Position numbers and translations under genes: made by a program. Source: Ananas comosus (taxonomy: Eukaryota > Streptophyta > Magnoliopsida > Poales > Bromeliaceae). From it: 64,000 bases of DNA. Where the stretch lies: the NCBI RefSeq assembly GCF_001540865.1, contig NC_033631.1, forward strand, positions 186,001 to 250,000. Reading direction: 5' to 3'. Below are positions 56,875-64,000 of the stretch, one piece after another; the stretch's first letter is position 1, and the number at the start of each line of letters is the position of its first letter. A model generated the notes under the pieces. It made no database searches. It was not told the DNA's origin and saw only the letters and a list, made by a program, of their open reading frames with translations.

Positions 56875-59800
56875 TTATTGCTCATCCTGCATCAAAAATT
56901 TTCAGTTCAACCCAAATTAGGCATCATAAAGCTAAATCTACAAAACGCAACAGGTAATTTATCTTAGAAATTGTTGAAAAAGGCATCAGAATCAAGACAG
57001 AAGCATATGAGTGATGACAAAAAAACATAATATAGATCACACTTCATCTAGTGCTGAAGCACAGAGAAATGCAAAAGCACTGCAAATCATTCCGAAGAAT
57101 GTCTTATGAACATGCAAATGGTGTAGATAGAGAGATACCTCTTTATCAGAGTTGGTCGCCACTTGATCATTGACGCTCCGTTGATTTTGGCCGTCCTCTG
57201 GATCAGAATCATATGATTCGCCGCTCCACAACTGACGACGTGGCCTTCTTTCCATGTCCTCTTCTTCCTATGTGAACAAAGTTTTACAAAATCATCACCA
57301 ATACCCTAAAAGCAACAGAAGGGGAAAAAAAAAGAAGCATTTTGTATGCCAAGGAGAAGCACCTCTTCAGGAACTTCAGTATCTGGTGGTCTGGTATGGA
57401 ATTGTACACTTGGAGCATGCTCTATTTGTGACAGGTGCTCAAATATCATGTTCCTGCGAATACATCCTCATCTAGTGGATCAGAGAACAAAATCAAATTA
57501 GTATTGTAGCAACATTTGTAGCAAGAAGAACATAATCACCTTATATTCTCCAGATCTTTCGCAGAGTTGAGATTCTCCACATTTTTTGGTTCAATATGAA
57601 GAGTATAGTCGGGGCCAAAGTACTCATAATACTCGTTATAGGGCAACTTGTTATCAGGTTCAACTCCAACCGCAACAGCCGTCTGCACCACAGTAACATC
57701 TCAAATTTGCTCTAAAGCACTTGCAAATAAATTTGTAAAATGGATAATGTATAGATAGCCATCATCCTTGAGTTCATCATATATTGCGAGTTCATGCATA
57801 CTATAGATATAATCTGTGTTTTTTTCTAGGAAAATGGCTTTATAGTTTCAGTTTACCTGACGCAGCAAAAACAGGAAATTTAGGGACTATAGTTTTTAAG
57901 TGAGAAGTTCAAAAACTAGGTCTCAATATCACGATAAAACAGTGACCATCCATACATTTTACCCTCATAAATTCTTTATGCAACTTTAGTTGCAACTATA
58001 AGTCTATAACTAAACATGTGAGCAGAAAATGCAGCGCAGCAAACCTCATAGCACCAGCAGCGAGCAACATTCCGAATAGTGTATCCTCCGCCTCCCAAAA
58101 CCATCATAGGCACATTAAAGGATCGGAGATAGCGGAGACAGTCGGCATGCCCCCTCACAGACAGATTAAAGCAACCTAGCCTATCGCCGGCTAATGAATC
58201 CGCCCCGCACTGAAGAACAACTACATCAGGCTGATAAACCTCCATGACTTTCTGGATGATACTTCTGAATAGAATGCCGAAACTAATGTCGTCCATCCCA
58301 TCACTCAAAGGAACATTTACGGCATAGTACTTTCCTTCGTTATTGCCGACATCACTGATATGCCCTGTGCCAGGAAAGAATTCACCATATTTGTGGAATG
58401 AAACAGTCATGACTCTGTCGGTTGTGTAGAAAGCCTCCTCGACACCGTCTCCGTGGTGGATATCAATGTCTACGTATAGCACGCGCTGCATATTGAATGA
58501 ACTAGATAAATAATAGAGAAATAGAATAACAAAAATTAAGAATAATGTTACAACTGCCATGGAGCATAAAATAGTACTTAAAGAAGTGAAAATAATCAAC
58601 AATCAGCACTAGAGTCAATAAAGAGGACCGCATATTTTCAAAGGTCAGAATCGCACAAGAGTAACTATAGAAAATATAGTGCATAATAATTTCATGGCTA
58701 AGTTTCCTCACCATAAAAAGCCAAATAATGAAGTGAAATCAAGTTGAGGAAGGATATCATTAGACAAGCAATGTAGGTAAACAGAGTAAGATGAGTTTGA
58801 CAAAGCCATGTGCTCTCGGCCCACAACCCTGATCGTAAGACCTGTTTGGCGCAGCCGGAGCTTCTACATAAGGGTTTGTTCGGCGCCGCTGTAGGTGCTT
58901 ACAAATGAAGGGCTGAGTTATCAAACATCTGAAGAGGAAATAGGCCCCGCTTCCCAACAAAGCGAACTTCGCTGCAGCACACATTTTGCACTGTATTGAC
59001 ATAGTGTTTTTTGGTCCAGCACTTTAGAACAAAACGGAATCAAACAGGCCCTGATAGCTTTTTCATTGAAATCCTCCAGTAGCATCCTGCAACAGCAGAG
59101 GTACAAGATCCAAATTGGGTCCTCTACATTGTGCCTAAAAGCACATTTCAGATCCTCGCTGCAAGCCTCAGATTGGATCTTCTACCTTTGGCCCCTAAAA
59201 GCACTTTTTCAGCTTCTTGCCGCAATAGAAGTTTCATATTTTCTTTAACTTAAGAACCAATTGCAGCTTCTACAAGTAGAGCAGTTTCCACAATCAAACG
59301 ATACAGATATTAAGCAGTCTTGATGGATCTTCTTGTCTCTACTCTCTAGGGTGCTAAGATTAGCATGTTCTAGGAAATACTCGGTAGAAATTAAACACAG
59401 TTCTGAGGATAAATTCTTTTGAATAAAAGACGTAACAACGTATCAAAAGTTCTGAGTCTCTACAGAGAGTGCTCAGTGGCAACAACTCCCCAAGTAGGAT
59501 CTGCAGATAAAATTTACCTTTTGAGTCACGAACCCTAAAATGGGACACCGTAACAACCCTAAAATGTCTCAAGGGCTATATTAACCTACAATAAACTCAC
59601 ACAATCTTTGCTTATAAAATTAAGCTTAACCGCTAAATGATTCACCACTTTTAAGCATAACATATATTTTTTCTAACTCTAAATTCAGAAAATATACATC
59701 ATTTTTAAAGATGGTAAGCATCCGTTTGGTTCAACGTAAAACCTTGAAAAAAAAATTTCTGTTGAAAATTTTTTTTACTTTTTATAGTGTTTGATTGGAA

Positions 59801-60799
59801 GGAAAAAAAAAAAAAGTTTTCTATCAACATATGTTGGCTTGAAAGGAAAAAAAAAAAATCCACATTTATTTGGTTCAATGGAAAAAAAAAATAAATGAAA
59901 AAAATTCATGCAGCTTGAGCTTTCGTTTTCTGCCGAAAAATGGCGGAAAACAAAAACTTCAATTTTTCTCCAACTAAACCCTAAACCCTAAATGTCGAAC
60001 CAAACAAGGGAAAAAATACTTTTTTATACCGAAAATAAATTTTCGGTTCGATTTACGCCAAACCAAACGTGCCCCTGAAGGTAGATGATTCGTTTACCTT
60101 TTAAGCATCCAATTTTAAAATTATTACAATAATTATTCAGCCGAGGAATTAAGCAAGCAATTAGTAGCGGCATCATAAAAAAAAAAATAAATAAATAAAT
60201 AAAAAAAAAAAAACCTAGCTAGCTAGGTAGCTAGGGTTTTGTTTATTTACCCGGTGGAACTTGAGGAGCTCGAGGATGCCGAGGACGATGTCGTTGACGT
60301 AGCAGAAGCCGGAGGCCTCGCACTTCTTGGCGTGGTGGAGGCCGCCGGCCCAGTTGATGGCGATGTCGGCGTCGCCGCGGTTGAGCTTGACGGCGGCCCC
60401 GATCGAGCCGCCGGCGGAGGCCTGGCAGAACTGGTAGAGGCCCTCGAAGACGGGGCAGTCTTCCCCGACGTTGAAGCGGCGGACGGCGCGGGGGTCGAAG
60501 TCGGAGAGGGAGGCGGGGGCGCCGACGGAGGCGAGGAAGGAGACGTAGTCGTCGGAGTGGAAGCGGCGGAGGGCGGCGGAGGAGGCGGGGAAGGGGCGGG
60601 AGATCTCCATGCGGCGGTGGAGGGCGTAGTGGACGACGAGGCTGTGGGCCATGCGGATGCGGTGGGGCTTCATCGGGTGGCCCTGCCCGTAGTAGTAGTC
60701 GCCGATCGACGGCTCGTAGAAGTAGCTCACGCGCCGCCGGTGCGCCGCCATCGCCGCCGCCGGAGCCCGCAGCGACGCCCCCTCCCCCTCCCCCGCCAT
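56875..60799 (-). CDS. HDA6: class I (RPD3-type) histone deacetylase, HDA6-like
   Basis: Exons (minus): 60799-60251, 58485-58045, 57682-57540, 57453-57363, 57267-57139, and probably a 12-nt terminal exon 56886-56875 (DEQ, stop); 454 aa, against about 470 for Arabidopsis HDA6. The RPD3 catalytic domain is complete: His155-His156 in GGLHHAKK, zinc ligands Asp191 and His193 in DIDIHHGDG and Asp284 in GDRLG, and catalytic Tyr318 in GGGGYTIRN. After it come [19 protein letters not shown] and an acidic tail with a proline/arginine box ([19 protein letters not shown]). HDA6 removes acetyl groups from histones in transposon and rRNA-gene silencing (established in Arabidopsis). Exon 1 is very GC-rich. 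The ATG at 60799 is chosen over upstream in-frame codons because the protein then matches the family N-terminus and the leader holds a tandem repeat. Intron 1 has two MITE-like insertions. The last exon is the least certain part. Confidence 0.93.
58838..59051. mobile_element. MITE-like insertion in HDA6 intron 1
   Basis: CCTGTTTGGCGCAGC on the left and AATCAAACAGGCCCTG on the right are imperfect inverse repeats, with CTTCTAC/GCTTAC-type motifs inside. No clear target duplication. Confidence 0.5.
59718..60075. mobile_element. MITE in HDA6 intron 1
   Basis: GCATCCGTTTGGTTCAACGTAAA-like left end and TTTACGCCAAACCAAACGTGCCCC right end are inverse repeats. The interior is A-rich with GGAAAAAAAA runs. 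About 360 bp, PIF-like TIR type. Confidence 0.7.
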
Positions 60800-60850
60800 T
60801 GTCGCCCCGCGATCGAGCTCGCGCTCTCCCTCTCTCTCGAGCTCACGAGA

Positions 60851-60934
60851 GAGAAGGGGTAAAAGGAGCTGAACAAAAAAATTTGATTGGGGGAGAAGGG
60901 GTAAAAGGAGCTGAACAAAAAAATTTGATTGGGG
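60851..60934. repeat. 42-bp perfect tandem duplication in HDA6 leader
   Basis: The unit starting GAGAAGGGGTAAAAGG is present twice without difference, 52-135 bp upstream of the HDA6 ATG on the minus strand; likely 5' UTR or core promoter. Confidence 0.95.
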
Positions 60935-61055
60935 GATCGTCCCCAGTATGCACTTGACTACTTGAGTCACTTGACCACTACCAGTGTGCTTTGAGATTCG
61001 TGCCGGTTGATATGATGATGGGCAATAACAAGTGTGATGATTGGGGGTCGTCCCT

Positions 61056-61853
61056 GGGTGTAAACGAGTCGAACACGAACTGGCTCGTTAAAGTACAACA
61101 GTCGATAAATTTAGCTCGTCAATAAACGAGCCGAACACGGGCTCACAAGCAGGCCAACGAATAATAAGTTAAAAAAATTAGGTTGAATATATATATAAAA
61201 AAATAAATTTAGAAAACTTTATCCCTTAGACCTTGATCTAGTAATTGAAATTTTACATATAAATAAATTTTTTTTATAATGAAGCTCGTCTTTATTTTTT
61301 TTATTTTACTAAAAATTAAATAATAAAAAAATATATATTATATATAATTATTTATTTATATATATAAATATNTTAGTACTATATAGTTTTTAACATGTAT
61401 TGTTATCCTTTAATCATCATGTTAGTAGCCAATAAGTTAAAAGGATTGTATTGAATATATATAAAAAATAAATTTATAAAATCTTATCAATTAAATTTTG
61501 ATCTAATAGTTGAAACTTTATATATAAATGAATTTTTTTATGATTGAGCTCGCCTTTATAATTTTATTTTTCTAAAAATTAAATAATAAAAAAATATATA
61601 TTATATATAATTATTTATTTATATATATAAATATAAATTATATAAATTATATAAATATAAAATATATGTATTCGAGCTGTTTTCGAGCCGAACACGAGCG
61701 AGCTAACCCCAACTCGTGTTCGACTCGTTTAATAAACGAGCCGAAAAATTCAACTCGTGTTTCGCTCGTTTACTAAACGAGCGATTCGATATCGAGCTCA
61801 TTTCGAGCTTAACGTGAGCTGGCTCGCGAACATGGAGCTGGATTGCGACCCTA
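61056..61853. mobile_element. TCGAGC-rich dispersed element, internally duplicated
   Basis: Begins GGGTGTAAACGAGTCGAAC and ends GGCTCGCGAACATGG, the same family as 51.25 kb. An AT-rich block of about 170 bp (from AATAAGTTAAAA to ATATATAAATAT) is present twice, on either side of the N at 61372, so the duplication may be an assembly overlap. Confidence 0.75.
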
Positions 61854-62371
61854 CCTGCATGGAAACCTTGGATCGTCCTTGTCACGATATCTCGCATGTG
61901 CGCGTTGCGGATCGGATACAAAGAGGGATTTTCCCACGATAAAAAGTAGAGAGAGAGAGAGAAAGAAGAAAAAAAATCTTATTTTGCTCTTCCGTACAAA
62001 CCCGAGAGAAAAAAAACAGATCCTTAAAATATCTGATAAGAGTTTAACAGATATATTTCTTAACTAATAAAAAATATAAAAAATATATAATTTATTCTTT
62101 TTTTTAACTTATCATGATAAAAATATGATTTGGAGTGAATTAGAATCGGCCAATATAAACACACGATATATCAACAAAGTTTAATTCAGAATAGGATTTG
62201 AACATAAAAGTTGAAGGCAATAAGATAACAAACTTACCAATCCCAATAGGACTTGGAAATCCATATACACGTATATACACACAAACTATTTTTTAGCAGT
62301 TCTTTGATCTCCGGCTTGTTTTGTTGATCTTTGCCGACGACGACAACGGCATCTTCTCCGGTAAGCGCGAC
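61854..62371. other. 5' flank of the RING gene
   Basis: AT-rich, no coding signal. In-frame codons extend upstream of the RING-gene ATG to a stop at 62294, and a TTTTTTAGCAG acceptor-like site lies there, so an unrecognised 5' exon is possible. Confidence 0.4.
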
Positions 62372-62989
62372 ATGCCGATGTGGTCATTCGTACCGAAAAT
62401 CCGTCCCCTGTTCAGCGCGGTGCTGTACTACAACGATGCAGATCAGGATCCTGCGATCGCTGCTCCGTGTCCGACGATCACTTTCGAGTTCAAGTTCAAC
62501 GTGACAAAGATAGAGATCGCCGCAGAACGCCGCCGCATTGTTCGCCGCACGAAAGAGGATGTGTTGGTCGTCCGCGACCTCGGCCACTTCCTCGCGCGGC
62601 AGCAGAGCAGGGCCGAGTTCATCCGGGAGCTGGAGGCGGACGCGCCGCTGATCGGCGCTCTCCCCGAGTTCGCCCGCGACTACATAAAGCAGCAGTTCCC
62701 GCAGTATGTTTGCGGTGTCGTGGCCCGGTCGGCCTCCAAGCCGCGCCTGGAGGATCTCAGGGTGCTGGTGAACGTCACCGAGAAGACGTACTCGTCCGTG
62801 TTCTGCTGCGACCGGTGCCCGATTTGCTTCGACGAGTTTTGCGAGGGGGAGTCGCCGTTCGTCGACTTCAAGCTGCTCCCCTGCGGCCACGGCTTTCACC
62901 GGAGTTGCGTCGTCGAATGGCTGTGGAAGAACCCGACCTGCCCCACTTGTCGGCAACCGACGAGCAAGCCCCGCGGATTCAACAAGTAA
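62372..62989 (+). CDS. RING-H2 finger protein, putative E3 ubiquitin ligase
   Basis: Single-exon frame of 205 aa from MPMWSFVPK. The C-terminal RING-H2 has Cys149-x2-Cys152, then Cys171-x-His173-x2-His176-x2-Cys179-x10-Cys190-x2-Cys193 (CPICFDEF ... CGHGFHRSCVVEWL ... CPTCR), the complete C3H2C3 ligand set, with Pro191 after the seventh ligand as in E2-binding RINGs. The N-terminal 145 residues (KIEIAAERRRIVRRTKEDV and a charged helix-like part) match nothing I know. No transmembrane segment, so probably a soluble ligase transferring ubiquitin from an E2. Coding sequence is far richer in GC than its flanks, typical of intronless monocot genes. An earlier in-frame start without ATG cannot be excluded. 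Confidence 0.85.
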   Translation: MPMWSFVPKIRPLFSAVLYYNDADQDPAIAAPCPTITFEFKFNVTKIEIAAERRRIVRRTKEDVLVVRDLGHFLARQQSRAEFIRELEADAPLIGALPEFARDYIKQQFPQYVCGVVARSASKPRLEDLRVLVNVTEKTYSSVFCCDRCPICFDEFCEGESPFVDFKLLPCGHGFHRSCVVEWLWKNPTCPTCRQPTSKPRGFNK

Positions 62990-63280
62990 TAGATATACCG
63001 AACATTATATTCAAATAAAGGAGTGTTATTTATGACATTGTTTTACATGAAAAGTAATTTTACGATGAATCAAACACACGAAAAATTATATGCCATGCAA
63101 TTAATTTAATTGATTAAACTTTGATCTAGAGCTAAGTGTAACACAATCAGCATAATGGTGCAACAAATTAAGGAGCCATATATCTACATGATAGATGGTG
63201 CAAAATTCTCTTGAGAATGTGAAAGATTCAGGTAAACTGATCATGTCATGTCATTAGACGCCCCCGCTTTCGTCGATTTT
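62990..63280. other. intergenic between RING and NLR genes
   Basis: AT-rich, convergent 3' ends of two genes; nothing else visible. Confidence 0.5.
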
Positions 63281-64000
63281 CTAAAATATAGTCACGTCGG
63301 GAATGTTTGCGATCTTGGGCCAATCGACGCCGGTATGCTTTCGGCACCGCTGCTTTAACGCAGGGTGACAATTGGTGATTTCGAGAGAACTCAGCGACGG
63401 GGGCAGCTCCGGAAGCGATTGGATTAGAAACGCATCGTATGCGACCAAATCTCGAAGAGAACGCAGGTTTTGCATGCTTTGCGGTAAGGATTGAAGAGAA
63501 GCCGCATTATATATCTCCAAGTGTCGGAGATGGTTGCGGTTTTGCAGCAGCCATTGCTCGGGTAAGGAAGTGAGTTCGCAGGTATCGAGGAACGTCAAAC
63601 TTACGACGAAAGTGAGGCTTCGTAGAGGCTCCATGAGAAGGAGTGCACGGTGATCAATTACGACGGTGCCAAGCTTTAAAAAGGAGCTCACGGCCGGCTC
63701 CTTTTGGTTGAAGTTCGTGGCCGACCGAGGGTACGATGAGGAACCCGCGACGAGCTTGTCACAACCGCCGATTTTCAACACTCTGAGCGAAGAAAGAGCT
63801 TGTATTCCGCCGAGGGATGTTAGCTCCTTGCAGTTCCATATCTCTAGATGGGACAGCGACGTCAATCTCGCACACTCTTGTTCCGCGGGGAGGGATGTTA
63901 TGCTTGCACAACCATTTAAATTCAATTCCGTGAGAGAAGTCGAATTCGACAACGCCTGGAATAATAACATCTCGAGGTTACCGCACGACCCGATAGTGAG
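63281..64000 (-). CDS. NLR-type disease resistance protein, C-terminal LRR end (partial)
   Basis: Minus-strand frame open from the window edge to a stop at 63281; the first 239 codons seen are LRRs. Repeats follow LxxLxLxxCxxLxSLP: LTELNLNGCASITSLPAE, LSHLEIWNCKELTSLGG, LRVLKIGGCDKL, LRHLEIYNAASLQSLPQ, LSSLEITNCHPALKQRCRK. The closing ...HTGVDWPKIANIPDVTIF resembles the C-terminus of RGA/RPP13-like CC-NBS-LRR proteins, intracellular immune receptors. The NB-ARC domain would lie beyond 64000. No frameshift or stop is seen in this part. Full length and integrity cannot be judged. Confidence 0.9.
   Translation of the reverse strand, partial: LTIGSCGNLEMLLFQALSNSTSLTELNLNGCASITSLPAEQECARLTSLSHLEIWNCKELTSLGGIQALSSLRVLKIGGCDKLVAGSSSYPRSATNFNQKEPAVSSFLKLGTVVIDHRALLLMEPLRSLTFVVSLTFLDTCELTSLPEQWLLQNRNHLRHLEIYNAASLQSLPQSMQNLRSLRDLVAYDAFLIQSLPELPPSLSSLEITNCHPALKQRCRKHTGVDWPKIANIPDVTIF

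Noticed and set aside
60239..60862. 207-codon open frame on the plus strand
   Set aside because: Antisense shadow of HDA6 exon 1; GC-rich codons with silent-position bias belong to the minus-strand HDAC frame.
62380..63018. 212- and 190-codon frames overlapping the RING gene
   Set aside because: Off-frame shadows; only the 62372-62989 frame contains a complete RING-H2 ligand set.

Overview
This is a nuclear window from a flowering plant, most likely a commelinid monocot. Every recognised gene belongs to a plant family. The HDA6-type and RING genes have the steeply GC-rich 5' coding sequence typical of monocots, and Tourist/PIF-type and Mutator-type MITEs are dense. A bromeliad such as pineapple would fit, but the sequence alone does not prove a species. 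Single N bases at 5523, 34845, 46114 and 61372 probably mark scaffold joins.

Left part (1-27.7 kb), gene-dense: a seven-exon neprosin-domain (DUF239) secreted protein (+, 1.3-5.3 kb); a nine-exon JMJD4/JMJ20-like JmjC oxygenase (-, 8.7-14.0 kb) with a Mutator-type MITE just upstream of its start; an eleven-exon AP-1 mu adaptin (-, 16.3-21.4 kb); and, divergent from it across about 1.2 kb, a ten-exon WDR82/Swd2-like WD40 protein (S2L, COMPASS type; +, 22.7-27.6 kb). I assembled the exons by hand from splice sites, reading phase and family similarity. Intact frames come out at 420, 496, 428 and 331 aa, close to the expected family lengths.

Middle (27.7-56 kb): no ordinary gene, many transposable elements. 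Beneath them is a decayed tandem array of a small two-exon secreted-peptide gene, all on the minus strand. One copy at 31.9-32.9 kb predicts 111 aa. A second has its exons at 33.9 and 37.0 kb, split by a TE-filled intron. A third at 49.0-50.3 kb is a broken relic, and orphan flanking modules lie near 40, 50.5 and 53.5 kb. The predicted peptides have a signal sequence and a short proline/asparagine-rich C-terminal motif loosely like tyrosine-sulfated plant peptide hormones. I do not recognise the family; this is the most novel item here. A nested TRIM/LTR complex (41.1-46.2 kb) sits inside one repeat unit.

Right part (56-64 kb): an HDA6-type class I (RPD3-like) histone deacetylase (-, 56.9-60.8 kb), a single-exon RING-H2 protein (+, 62.4-63.0 kb), and the C-terminal LRR end of an NLR-type resistance protein (-) running off the window edge. 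The intact genes look like independent housekeeping or regulatory loci, not a pathway; two (S2L and HDA6) act on chromatin.
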